A stretch of 64,000 nucleotides of DNA from JACOTK01 sp963743945 (lineage in GTDB: Bacteria; Actinomycetota; Acidimicrobiia; Acidimicrobiales; CADCSY01). Each line of letters starts with the position of its first letter. Position 1 is the stretch's first letter. The notes under the pieces were generated by a model that had not been told where the DNA came from, searched no databases, and saw nothing but the letters and a program-made list of their open reading frames with translations. Location of the stretch: assembly GCA_963743945.1 (NCBI GenBank), contig CAVURO010000007.1, positions 1 through 64,000 on the forward strand, read 5' to 3'. Positions 23,098 through 31,405 of the stretch are shown here, piece by piece. Both the position numbers and the translations under genes were made by a program.

Positions 23098-23812
23098 CTC
23101 AACCGGGATCGACCGAGCGGAGGTCGCGCGGCGGTTGGATCGGATCCGCGACCGTATCGGCGAAGCCGGAGGCGATCCGGAACGAGTGCGCATCGTGGCG
23201 GTGACGAAGGGCTTCGGTCCCGACGCCGTCCGGTCGGCCTTGGACCTGGGTATCACCGACATCGGGGAGAGCTATGCCCAGGAGTTGCTGCAGAAGCTAC
23301 GAGACCTGGAAGGGGCCCCGCTCGGCACCGGGAAGCCCGGGTGGTCGCCGACATGGCACTTCATCGGTCGCCTGCAATCCAACAAGGTCAGGCTTCTCGC
23401 TCCGGTCATCGCGGTGTGGCAGAGCATCGATCGCGCGAGCCTCGTGGCCGAGGTGTCCCGCCGGGCACCCGGCGCGCAGGTGCTCATCGAGGTGAACGTC
23501 GGTGGCGAGGCGGGAAAGGGAGGTTGTCAGCCCGCCGATGTGGGAGCGTTGGTCAGTCGGGCGCGGGATTCCGGGCTCGACGTGACGGGCTTGATGACCG
23601 TCGCTCCTCGTGGCGCCGACCATGTCGTGCGCTCCGGGTTTCGGTTGCTCACGAGCCTGGCCGATGTGCAGGGACTGGGGGAGCGCTCCATGGGGATGAG
23701 CGGAGACTACGCGACCGCGGTTCAGGAGGGAGCGACGACCATCCGCCTCGGTGCTGCACTTTTCGGCCCACGCACCGATCCCCGCAAACCGCATCAGGAA
23801 ATGCGAAACTAG
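23069..23812 (+). CDS. yggS: PLP homeostasis protein YggS/PLPBP
   Basis: A single-domain alanine-racemase-fold protein (247 residues) that binds pyridoxal phosphate without known catalysis and maintains PLP balance. The PLP lysine is in IVAVTKGF; IGESYAQELLQK, WHFIGRLQSNKV, IEVNVGGEAGKGG and SMGMSGDYATAVQEG are family hallmarks. The start is ambiguous: ATG 23069 abuts GGAGG, and GTG 23078, read inside the 9-base repeat GACGCCCGT, has better spacing. The gene overlaps pgeF by 29 bases, which matches the dcw-linked order in actinobacteria. Confidence 0.9.
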   Translation: MTPVTPVTPDSTGIDRAEVARRLDRIRDRIGEAGGDPERVRIVAVTKGFGPDAVRSALDLGITDIGESYAQELLQKLRDLEGAPLGTGKPGWSPTWHFIGRLQSNKVRLLAPVIAVWQSIDRASLVAEVSRRAPGAQVLIEVNVGGEAGKGGCQPADVGALVSRARDSGLDVTGLMTVAPRGADHVVRSGFRLLTSLADVQGLGERSMGMSGDYATAVQEGATTIRLGAALFGPRTDPRKPHQEMRN

Positions 23813-23836
23813 GATCCACACGAAGGAGATCAGCGA

Positions 23837-24403
23837 ATGTCATCGATGTGGCGACGAGCGATGTTGTATCTCGGGCTTGGACCCGATGAGGAGTACGACT
23901 ACGACGATTCGGGTTACGACGCGGTCTACGAGGAAGGCCCTGACCTCGGTGCCCCCTCGCCGGGCCGCCCACAACAGCGGGGCGTGGCGGAGTCCTCGGG
24001 TCCCTCCGTTGTCATGGGTTCGGTTCGACCATTGACACGTGAGCCCCACCAGCCGGGTCCAGCGGTGGTGGTGACCGCCGGCCCACCGAGTGCGCCCAGG
24101 GTGTCGGGCGCTGTGCGTCCCGTTGCGGCTCCGGTCAATGCCAAGCCTCACACGGTGTGTCCGGATTCGTTCAATGAGGTGCAGGAGATTGCCGACAGGT
24201 TCATGGCGGGAACGCCCGTCATCATGAACCTGCAGGGGGTGGACCGAGATCTCTCGCGTCGTTTCGTCGATTTCGCCAGCGGCATGTGCTACGGCCTGAA
24301 CGGCCAGATGGAACGAGTGACCAACCAGGTTTATCTGCTCACGCCCTCCAACGTCGAGGTCTCAACCGAGGATCGCCGCCATTTGCAGGAGCGGAACGCC
24401 TAG
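23837..24403 (+). CDS. sepF: Cell division protein SepF
   Basis: SepF (188 residues) anchors FtsZ to the membrane in bacteria without FtsA. A short amphipathic start (MWRRAMLYLGLGPDEEYDYD) is followed by a Pro-rich linker. The conserved domain (about residues 105-185) has DSFNEVQEIADRFMAGTPVI, MNLQGVDRDLSRRFVDFASG and NQVYLLTPSNVEV. ATG 23837 has AAGGAG seven to eight bases upstream. SepF and FtsZ together give a full membrane-tethered Z-ring module. Confidence 0.95.
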   Translation: MSSMWRRAMLYLGLGPDEEYDYDDSGYDAVYEEGPDLGAPSPGRPQQRGVAESSGPSVVMGSVRPLTREPHQPGPAVVVTAGPPSAPRVSGAVRPVAAPVNAKPHTVCPDSFNEVQEIADRFMAGTPVIMNLQGVDRDLSRRFVDFASGMCYGLNGQMERVTNQVYLLTPSNVEVSTEDRRHLQERNA

Positions 24404-24421
24404 ACCGGTAGGTTGTGGGGC

Positions 24422-24685
24422 ATGGGCCGAATTCTCTGCACACTGACCGATCTCTTCACCATCTGCATGTTCGCGCGGATCGTTCTGAGCTGGTTTCCAC
24501 TCGAGTCGGGGGGCCTTGCCGCCCAGGCTGCCTCGGCGCTCTACAGCGTGACCGAGCCTGTGCTGGGCCCGATCCGTCGCATGCTGCCGCCCATCGGGGT
24601 CGGTGGGATGGGGTTTGACCTTTCGCCGATGATCGTGCTGCTTCTGTTGAACTTCCTGATCAAGCCCATCGTCTGCGGTTTGTAG
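24422..24685 (+). CDS. YggT family membrane protein
   Basis: An 87-residue protein with two membrane segments (TDLFTICMFARIVLSWF and SPMIVLLLLNFLI) joined by a loop with EPVLGPIRRMLPP. This matches the YggT family, often encoded between sepF and divIVA. Its role is unproven, though links to osmotic stress and division have been suggested. ATG 24422 follows TAGGTT (24409-24414) by seven bases, so it may have its own leaderless transcript. Confidence 0.85.
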   Translation: MGRILCTLTDLFTICMFARIVLSWFPLESGGLAAQAASALYSVTEPVLGPIRRMLPPIGVGGMGFDLSPMIVLLLLNFLIKPIVCGL

Positions 24686-24730
24686 CCGGAGTACCGCTCC
24701 CTTGGGACCGAGCCGGTTAAGATCGCGCTC

Positions 24731-25654
24731 ATGGACGTCTCGCCGCAACTTCTTCGTGAGGTCGAGTTTCGTGAGCAGTGGCGTGGTTACAGCCCCGATG
24801 AGGTCGACGAGTTCCTCGAGCGCCTCGCTGTGGCCGTCGAGGCTCTCCAGAACCAGCTGCGGGACGCGATGCGCCGCGTCGATCTGGCGGAGCGACGCGC
24901 CGGCGAGAAGGAGGACAGCGGCGATGAGCTTCGTCGCACGCTGGTGTTGGCGCAGCGCACCGCCGACGCAGCGGTTGAGGAAGCACGAAGGCAGGCGGAG
25001 GACTTGGTCGCTGACGCCCAGGAACGCGCCGCAACGATCATCGACGATGCAGATCGTCACGCCGACGAGGTGCTCGGCGCTCTTGTCGAACATCGAGCCA
25101 TGCTCGAGGACGACGTCGAGGGTCTGAATGCGTATGTCCTGCAGTACCGCAAACGCCTCCAGCGTGAGTTGCGCGAAGGTCTGAGTTGGTTGGAACGGTC
25201 CGGGCGCCTGGAGGCCGGCCCGTTGCCGGAGCTGAGCGACCTTTCCGTGCTGCCGGCGCTCCGGTCGACTGATTCCCGCGACGACGCCTACCAGGAGGAG
25301 TTCGCACCAGAGAACCTCGCGGGCATCGCGAACGAGTCGGTGGCCGGCACCGAGGACGTTGTTCGTTTTGACGATACGGCTGCCTACGACATGTCCGCGC
25401 ACATGGGTGCTGCCGATGACACCGGCCCACACCAGATCCTGTCGGAGTCGACGACGGCCGGTTCCGGCGAGGTCGACGACGAGGACGAGGACGACGGACG
25501 GGATCCCTTCCTTGCCGAGTTACGACGTGCGGTGACCGAGGCGGAACCGCTTGGCCCGCGCGATCGGGAGCCGGTTCGGGACGCGGGGAAGTTCCTTGAT
25601 GACGACCTCTACGACGAGGGATTTTCCTCCCGATTTCGCCGCCGTCGCTCCTGA
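24731..25654 (+). CDS. divIVA: DivIVA/Wag31 polar growth scaffold
   Basis: A 307-residue coiled-coil protein. The N-terminal membrane-binding region contains FREQWRGYSPDEVDEFLERL, the DivIVA signature. A long coiled coil (about residues 30-150) is followed by an acidic, disordered tail ending RFRRRRS. DivIVA binds curved membrane at poles and septa and directs wall synthesis. It is longer than Bacillus DivIVA, as in other actinobacteria. TAAGAT (24718-24723) ends seven bases before ATG 24731, pointing to a leaderless transcript of its own. Confidence 0.9.
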   Translation: MDVSPQLLREVEFREQWRGYSPDEVDEFLERLAVAVEALQNQLRDAMRRVDLAERRAGEKEDSGDELRRTLVLAQRTADAAVEEARRQAEDLVADAQERAATIIDDADRHADEVLGALVEHRAMLEDDVEGLNAYVLQYRKRLQRELREGLSWLERSGRLEAGPLPELSDLSVLPALRSTDSRDDAYQEEFAPENLAGIANESVAGTEDVVRFDDTAAYDMSAHMGAADDTGPHQILSESTTAGSGEVDDEDEDDGRDPFLAELRRAVTEAEPLGPRDREPVRDAGKFLDDDLYDEGFSSRFRRRRS

Positions 25655-25784
25655 TCTGCCTGATTGGGCCGATGTGGGGACGATGAGGTTGTTGCCTGTT
25701 CGGTGGGAGGACCGCGTAGTTGTCTATGCTGCCCGCTACGCAGGCATTCGTCAGGTGGGTGTCGGTTATGAATCACAGGGATAG

Positions 25785-27284
25785 GTGACGTCCGTGCTCG
25801 TACTGGTCAGTTTCGCTCTCGTTCTTGTTGCGCTGATGTTGTTGATCCTGGGGGTTCTCAGCACCGACGGCCTGGCGCTCATCTATCTTTCGATTCTGTG
25901 CAGCGTCGGTGCCGGCGTGGTGCTGTATCTGGCAACCCGTCCCGGCGTCGCCAAGCCCGGCGCCAAGCCGGTTGTGAGCGGTCTGACGCCTCCACTTTTG
26001 TCGACCGGGGCGGAGGAGGGAGATCTGCTCGCTTCCCGTTCAGCCGACACGATCACGATGGCGACTGTCGCTTCCGGTCGGGATTCCGTGGCAGTGCCAT
26101 CGCCACTGTCCGACGCCGGCGGAGCAGTCGATGCGGACCAGCCCTTTTTCCCATCGCCGACTACGACGATCTCACGGTTGCCGAGATTCTGCCCCTGCTC
26201 AAGGAGCTGTACGACGACGAGCTCGACACCGTGGAGTCCCACGAGCGCACGACCAAGGAACGCCTTGCCGTCATGACGGCGATCACGGACATCCGCGAAC
26301 GTTTGGCAACGGCCGAAGGCGACGTCACCTTTTCGGAGATGACCGCCATGGGTGCGTTCGCTGCGGACGATCTCGTGCCCTCCTTGAGCGTGCCGAGCGC
26401 GTGGGAGAGCGATGTACTCGGAGCGACGGACGAGGAAGGTGAGTTCGAGGACGAGGAGCTTTACGACGAGGACCTCGAGGACGAGGCGATCGAGGACGAG
26501 GAGTTGGAAGTATGGGCCATGCCTTCCGGTTTGGAGCAGTACGAGGATCTTTCAGCCTCCGCGATCCGAGAGTTGCTGGGACGCCTCGACGAGGATGACC
26601 TGTTCCGGCTACGGGACGTCGAGGAGAGCGGCAGGGGTCGGCGCACCGTGATGGATGCCATCGACCGCGAGCTCGCCCTGTTCGAGCCGGAGCCCGCACG
26701 CAAGGCACCCGCACGCAAGGCACCCGCACGAAAGGCACCCGCACGCAAGGCACCCGCACGCAAGGCAGCGGCACCGGTTCGCAAGACCGCAGCAACCAGG
26801 GCGCCCGCACCAAGGCACCCGCACGCAAGGCAGCGGCACCGGTTCGCAAGACCGCAGCAACCAGGGCACCTGCACGCAAGGCAGCGGCACCGGTTCGCAA
26901 GACCGCAGCAACCAGGGCGCCCGCAACCAAGGCACCTGCACGCAAGGCAGCGGCACCGGTTCGCAAGACCGCAGCAACCAGGGCGCCCGCAACCAAGGCA
27001 CCTGCACGCAAGGCAGCCGCACCGGTTCGCAAGACCGCAGCAACCAGGGCGCCCGCACCAAGGCACCCGCACGCAAGGCAGCGGCACCGGTTCGCAAGAC
27101 CGCAGCAACCAGGGCGCCCGCAACCAAGGCACCCGCACGCAAGGCAGCCGCACCGGTTCGCAAGACCGCAGCAACCAGGGCGCCCGCAACCAAGGCACCC
27201 GCACGCAAGGCAGCGGCACCGGTTCGCAAGACCGCCGCACCGGTCAAGAAGGCGGCTGCGAAGGCAACCAAACGAGGTCGGTAG
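25785..27284 (+). CDS. Membrane protein with paired helical motifs and K/A/P/R-rich repeat tail, multiply frameshifted
   Basis: The pieces of one protein are spread over three frames. Frame one (GTG 25785) gives two membrane segments (VLVLVSFALVLVALMLLILG and YLSILCSVGAGVVLYL). After a T5 run (26145-26149) the frame changes to an acidic region with two related motifs, YDDLTVAEILPLLKEL and YEDLSASAIRELLGRL. The tail is built of PARKA and then AAAPVRKTAATRAPATK repeats, but one base is missing at two equivalent repeat positions (about 26810 and 27058). The three shifts add to a whole codon, so the tail ends ATKRGR in the starting frame. The tail resembles histone-H1-like DNA-binding tails. Function unknown. 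Confidence 0.55.
26692..27240 (+). repeat. 15-base and 66-base tandem repeat array
   Basis: Five 15-base units encoding PARKA-type residues (26692 to about 26775) lead into about seven copies of a longer unit of up to 66 bases. It has the form GCACCCGCACGCAAGGC, then GCACCGGTTCGCAAGACC, then GCAACCAGGGCGCCCGCAACC. Two copies read CGCACCAAGG where the others read CGCAACCAAGG, which shifts the frame. One copy lacks the ATK block. Such arrays are prone to slippage and to assembly error. Confidence 0.85.
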
Positions 27285-27355
27285 CCGGCATGGCGGAATC
27301 GGCTCATCGACCCGGCTCCGCGAGCAGCCCCGTCGTGCGCGGAGGTTGAGGACCC

Positions 27356-28684
27356 ATCGATACCGCTTTAGGGCTCTTTACCGTTGCGGCTCTCATCGTG
27401 ATCAACGGGTTCTTCGTGGCCGCCGAGTTCGCGTTCGTCGCGGTGGATCGGGACCGAGTCCAGCGATTGGCCGAGTCCGGGAGTCGGCGCGCCCGCTTGG
27501 CGTCGCGCGTGGTTCAGCGCCTCTCGTATGCCCTGTCGGGAATCCAATTGGGGATCACCGTCACGTCGCTCGTCCTGGGATTCATTGCGGAGTCGGCATT
27601 TGATCAATTGTTCGACCCCTTGGTGAGGTTGCTTCCCGAGGGTGCAGAGGGCCCGGCCTCAATTGCGCTCGCACTGGGCTTCGTGTCGGCGATCCAGATG
27701 GTGATCGGCGAGTTGATTCCCAAAGGGATCGCCATTGCGTCGCCTGTGCCGACGGCCCTGGCGACGGCGGGTCCCATCCTTGCCTACAACATGGTCTTCG
27801 GTCCGGTGATCGGCGTGCTCAACGGGGTGGCGAACTGGGTGGTACGTCGCCTGGGCATCGAGCCCAATGACGACCTGCGGTCGATCCATTCCCTGGAGGA
27901 GATCGAGTTGCTGATTCGATCCTCGGGTCAGGAGGGGACGCTTGACCCCGAGTCGTTCAGCCTGCTTTCCGCCACCTTGCGTTTCGGTTCCAAGACCGCC
28001 GCGGACGCCTTGGTGCCACGGCCCGATGTCCATGCCTTGCGCAGTGACGCCACCGTGGCAGATCTGGTTGCACTGGCGCTGGGCACGGGCCATTCCCGGT
28101 TTCCCGTCATCGGTGACGACCTGGATGACGTCCATGGCGTGGTCCACGCTTCCGATGCGCTTGCGATAGCAGGAGAGGATCGTGCGACTACGGGCGTCAG
28201 GTCCATTCTTCGGCCTGCCCACTTCACACCGGAGGGGCGCGACCTGGAGATGTTGTTGACCGACCTGCGCGCGAACGGCAGACATCTTGCGGTCGTCGTT
28301 GACGAGTTCGGTGGGACCGCAGGCATCGTGACGCTTGAGGACCTGCTCGAGGAGATCGTGGGTGAGATCGAGGACGAACACGATCAGGTCGAGCTGTCGG
28401 CCGGCTATTCAAGATTTCTGCCACCCGGCACCTATGTCGTCGAGGGCAGCCTGCATCCCGACGAGGTGGAGGCTGCGACGGGGTTGGCACTCCCCGAAGG
28501 TGACTACGACACCATCGCGGGCTTCGTGCTCGAACGTCTGGGCCGAATCCCCGTCCTTGGCGAGCAGGTCGCCCATGAGGGTTGGACCATCGAGGTCATG
28601 GAGGTGGATCGACGGCGCATCGCGTCGCTCAAGCTGGTCTCGCCGGCCGGATCGGCCGAGACCCTCGGGGGCGAGCTCCCGTGA
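27356..28684 (+). CDS. CNNM/CBS-domain membrane transporter (HlyC/CorC family)
   Basis: A 442-residue member of the CNNM/CorC family, thought to move or sense divalent cations such as Mg2+. The DUF21 membrane domain has INGFFVAAEFAFVAVDRDRV and GELIPKGIA. A CBS pair follows (LVPRPDVHAL, then FGGTAGIVTLEDLLEEIVGE), and a C-terminal CorC_HlyC domain with GTYVVEGSLHPDEVE. The first canonical start, GTG 27398, would cut the first helix. An in-frame TGA at 27347 limits the start, and ATC 27356 with GGAGG upstream restores the usual N-terminus (DTALGLFTVAALIVING). The stop overlaps its paralogue as GTGA. Confidence 0.85.
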   Translation: MDTALGLFTVAALIVINGFFVAAEFAFVAVDRDRVQRLAESGSRRARLASRVVQRLSYALSGIQLGITVTSLVLGFIAESAFDQLFDPLVRLLPEGAEGPASIALALGFVSAIQMVIGELIPKGIAIASPVPTALATAGPILAYNMVFGPVIGVLNGVANWVVRRLGIEPNDDLRSIHSLEEIELLIRSSGQEGTLDPESFSLLSATLRFGSKTAADALVPRPDVHALRSDATVADLVALALGTGHSRFPVIGDDLDDVHGVVHASDALAIAGEDRATTGVRSILRPAHFTPEGRDLEMLLTDLRANGRHLAVVVDEFGGTAGIVTLEDLLEEIVGEIEDEHDQVELSAGYSRFLPPGTYVVEGSLHPDEVEAATGLALPEGDYDTIAGFVLERLGRIPVLGEQVAHEGWTIEVMEVDRRRIASLKLVSPAGSAETLGGELP

Positions 28685-29742
28685 TCGTGCCCCTCGCCGT
28701 TTCGGTGGCGCTGCTCCTTGTCAACGGTTTCTTCGTGGCGGTGGAGTTTGCCCTGATCGCTGCCCGTCGGTCCCGTATCGAACAGCTTTCCGCCGAGGGA
28801 GGCGCGCGAGCCCAGGCGGCCATGCATTCGCTCCGCGAGCTCTCGTTCATGCTCGCGGCGGCACAGTTGGGTGTGACCGGCGCCTCGCTTGGGCTGGGTT
28901 ACGTTGCCGAGCCGGCAGTTTCGGAGATCCTGGAGTCAGCTCTGCGCGGTGCGATACCGGAGTCGGCCCTGCACACGGTCGGGTTCGTCGGGGGCCTCGC
29001 CATCGTTGTCCTCTTCCACATGGTGGTGGGCGAGATGGTTCCCAAGAACATCGCGATCGCGGAGGCCGAGCAGAGCGCGCTGTGGTTGGCGTTGCCGATG
29101 CGCGCGTTCGTCGCGGTTTTTCGACCGCTCGTCACCTTGTTGAACGTGGCCGGCAATGCAGGACTTCGAGTTCTCGGCGTGGAGCCCCGGGACGAGTTGA
29201 TCGCTGCCCACACCAATGTCGAGATCGCCGCCATGTTGGCGACGTCCAGAAACGAGGGAATCCTCGAGGAGGTCGAGCACGCGCTCATGAGCGGGGCGTT
29301 GGGCTTCCCCGATCGTCTGGTGAGCGAGGTGATGGTTCCGCGGGATCGGATCGTTGCGCTGCGCGCCGAGGCGACGGTTGAGGAGGTCGAGCGTCTGGCG
29401 GTGACGAGTGGACACACGCGTCTGCCCGTCTACGGCCGGGATCTCGACGAGATCCTGGGCTTCATCCACTCCAAGGACCTCCTCGCGGTTGCGCCGGACG
29501 CACGACATCGACCCCTGCCCAACTCGGCGGTCCGACAGATGTTGGTTGCTCCTGCCGAGCGCACCCTCCAGGAGATGTTGCCGGCGATGCGCCGCGCCCA
29601 GGTTCACTTCGCCCTGGTCACCGATGATGCAGGTGACACGGTCGGCATCGTCACGCTGGAGGATCTCCTCGAGGCCTTGATCGCTCCAAGGGACCCGGGC
29701 GCCGCTCCAGATCCTCCCGAGACCCCGGAGTCGTCGACCTGA
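28681..29742 (+). CDS. Second CNNM/CBS-domain membrane protein, lacking the CorC domain
   Basis: A 353-residue paralogue of the gene before it. DUF21 motifs are VNGFFVAVEFALIAARRSRI, AAAQLGVTGASLGLGYVAEP and VVGEMVPKNIAIAEAEQ. The CBS pair (VSEVMVPRDRIVAL, GHTRLPVYGRDLDEILGFIHSKDL, GIVTLEDLLEALI) is complete, but the protein stops soon after it, so the CorC_HlyC domain is missing. The two genes overlap by four bases and probably form a heteromeric pair. GTG 28681 starts the first helix. Confidence 0.85.
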   Translation: MIVPLAVSVALLLVNGFFVAVEFALIAARRSRIEQLSAEGGARAQAAMHSLRELSFMLAAAQLGVTGASLGLGYVAEPAVSEILESALRGAIPESALHTVGFVGGLAIVVLFHMVVGEMVPKNIAIAEAEQSALWLALPMRAFVAVFRPLVTLLNVAGNAGLRVLGVEPRDELIAAHTNVEIAAMLATSRNEGILEEVEHALMSGALGFPDRLVSEVMVPRDRIVALRAEATVEEVERLAVTSGHTRLPVYGRDLDEILGFIHSKDLLAVAPDARHRPLPNSAVRQMLVAPAERTLQEMLPAMRRAQVHFALVTDDAGDTVGIVTLEDLLEALIAPRDPGAAPDPPETPESST

Positions 29743-29781
29743 GCGCTGCCCGAGGATGACTCGGGCGTCGGGAGGATCGTG

Positions 29782-29815
29782 GCGCAACCAAGGGCCCGCG
29801 CCGAGCTTGGTGCGC
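29782..29815. terminator. Possible bidirectional terminator
   Basis: GCGCAACCAAG (29782-29792) can pair with CTTGGTGCGC (29806-29815) with one bulged A, between the convergent CNNM and fabI genes. A smaller hairpin CCCGAG/CTCGGG lies just before it. No T-run is present, so termination is inferred from location. Confidence 0.35.
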
Positions 29816-29816
29816 T

Positions 29817-30587
29817 CTACGCACCGATGGCGTGGTAGCCGCCGTCAACGTGGATGATCTCGCCCGTGGTGGCGGGAAACCATTCCGAGAACAGGGCGAT
29901 GCAAGCCTTGGCGGTGGGCTCGGGGTCGGTGATGCTCCAGCCGAGTGGCGCACGCAGGGCCCACGCGTCCTCAAAGGCCGCAAAGCCCGGGATCGATTTC
30001 GCGGCGGTGGTCTTGAGCGGCCCCGCCGCCACCAGATTGACGCGAATGCCATGAGGCCCGAGGTCGCGAGCCAGGTACCGACATGTCGATTCGAAGGCGG
30101 CCTTGGCGACACCCATCCAGTCGTAGTCAGGCCAGGCGATGGTTGCGTCGAAGTCGAGCCCGACGATCGATCCCCCGGACCCCATGAGTGGGAGGGCGGC
30201 CTGGGTCAACGCCTTGAGCGAATAGGCGGATATGTGCAGGGCGACCGAGACATCCTCCCACCCGGCGACGAACATGCCCTGGCCGAGACAGCTGGCAGGA
30301 GCGAACCCGATGGCATGCAACACCCCGTCCACCCGGTCCCACCCCAGCGTGCGCAGCGCGTCGGCCAGTCCGTCCAGCTGAGCCTGATCGGTGACGTCGA
30401 GCTCGAGCACCTGGGGCTCGACGGGAAGCTTGCGGGCGACCCGTCTGGTCAGAGAAAGTCCACGGCCCGCTCCGGTGAGGACGACCTCCGCTCCTTGTTC
30501 CTGCGCCTTGGCCGCAACGGCAAAGGCGATCGAGGCGTCCGTCAGGACACCGGTGACGAGAATGCGCTTTCCCTCGAGTAGACCCAT
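29817..30587 (-). CDS. fabI: Enoyl-ACP reductase FabI (InhA type)
   Basis: FabI (256 residues) reduces trans-2-enoyl-ACP with NADH in fatty-acid elongation and is the target of triclosan- and isoniazid-type inhibitors. The NAD loop GLLEGKRILVTGVLTDASIA, the catalytic Tyr and Lys in PDYDWMGVAKAAFES and GPLKTTAAKSIPGF are conserved. It resembles mycobacterial InhA more than E. coli FabI at the active site (YDWMGVAK against InhA YNWMTVAK). The start is ATG 30587. On its strand TAGGTT (30594-30599) lies six bases upstream, so the transcript is probably leaderless. It is divergent from npdG. Confidence 0.93.
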   Translation of the reverse strand: MGLLEGKRILVTGVLTDASIAFAVAAKAQEQGAEVVLTGAGRGLSLTRRVARKLPVEPQVLELDVTDQAQLDGLADALRTLGWDRVDGVLHAIGFAPASCLGQGMFVAGWEDVSVALHISAYSLKALTQAALPLMGSGGSIVGLDFDATIAWPDYDWMGVAKAAFESTCRYLARDLGPHGIRVNLVAAGPLKTTAAKSIPGFAAFEDAWALRAPLGWSITDPEPTAKACIALFSEWFPATTGEIIHVDGGYHAIGA

Positions 30588-30690
30588 GAGCACAACCTAT
30601 AGGTTCAGTGGGGTCAACCCGGTTGACGACGAGCAATGGGCATCTTCGCGAGATTGATGGCATCCATGTCCGAGCGTTTAGGCTGAGAAG

Positions 30691-31386
30691 GTGAAAATCG
30701 CCGTTTTGGGAGGTACGGGGCCGGCAGGGCGTTCGCTGGCGCTCCGTCTGGCATCCGTTGGGTTCGAGGTCGTGATCGGTTCGCGGTCGAAGTATCGGGC
30801 CATGGAGATCCGTGACGATCTCTTGACGAAGTGGCCCGATCGCGGGTTCACGCTCAACGCCGCCGACAACGAGGAGGCAGCCGACGCGGACGTCGTGGTC
30901 ATCGCCACCCCGTGGGACGCCGCTGCCGCCACGGCGCTGTCGGTGGAACGCCAACTGCGGGGCAAGGTGGTCATCTCGATGGCCAATGCCCTCGCCAAGG
31001 TCGGCCACGAGTTCCAGCCTCTGGTGCCGCCGCGAGGTTCCGTTGCCGCCAGCGTGCAGGCTGCGGTTCCCCGTGCGCGGGTTGCTGCAGCGTTTCATCA
31101 CCTGCCCGCCAAGGAGCTCGGGGCGATCGACCATCCCATCGATTCCGATGTGTTGATCTGTTCGGACCACCTCGCGGCCACCGAGGCGACCGCCGACATC
31201 GTGCGTCACATCCCGGGCCTGCGGCCCCTCGACGCCGGCGAGCTCTCGAACGCTGCTCCCATCGAGGCTTTTGCGGCGGTGTTGCTGCAGCTCAACACCC
31301 GATACAAGACCCGCGTCGCCGTGAAGCTGACCGGGGTCGACGATTCCGACCTCGGTCTGGCGGCGACCTCGGTCATCGAAGGCTGA
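30691..31386 (+). CDS. npdG: F420H2:NADP+ oxidoreductase NpdG
   Basis: A 231-residue Rossmann protein of the F420-dependent NADP reductase family. KIAVLGGTGPAGRSLALRLA binds NADP, with the phosphate site in IGSRSKYRA. VVVIATPWDAAA, KVVISMANAL, AFHHLPAKEL and SNAAPIEAFAAVLLQLN follow the family pattern. It couples the deazaflavin F420 pool to NADPH, so the organism should make F420, as many actinobacteria do. GTG 30691 is six bases after TAGGCT (30679-30684), another leaderless start, divergent from fabI. mshC follows closely. Confidence 0.88.
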   Translation: MKIAVLGGTGPAGRSLALRLASVGFEVVIGSRSKYRAMEIRDDLLTKWPDRGFTLNAADNEEAADADVVVIATPWDAAAATALSVERQLRGKVVISMANALAKVGHEFQPLVPPRGSVAASVQAAVPRARVAAAFHHLPAKELGAIDHPIDSDVLICSDHLAATEATADIVRHIPGLRPLDAGELSNAAPIEAFAAVLLQLNTRYKTRVAVKLTGVDDSDLGLAATSVIEG

Positions 31387-31405
31387 TGCCCGTGAGGGGT
31401 CGCTC

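Noticed and set aside
25551..25784. A 77-residue frame overlapping the divIVA end
   Set aside because: Most of it lies inside divIVA in another frame, and the remaining 33 residues show no motif or ribosome site.
26655..27284. Reading the K-rich repeat region in its other frames (HARQRHRF or GTRTQGSGTGSQ) as separate proteins
   Set aside because: These are out-of-frame readings of the same repeat; the PARKA/VRKTAATRAP reading is the one continuous with the upstream conserved region and the TAG at 27284.
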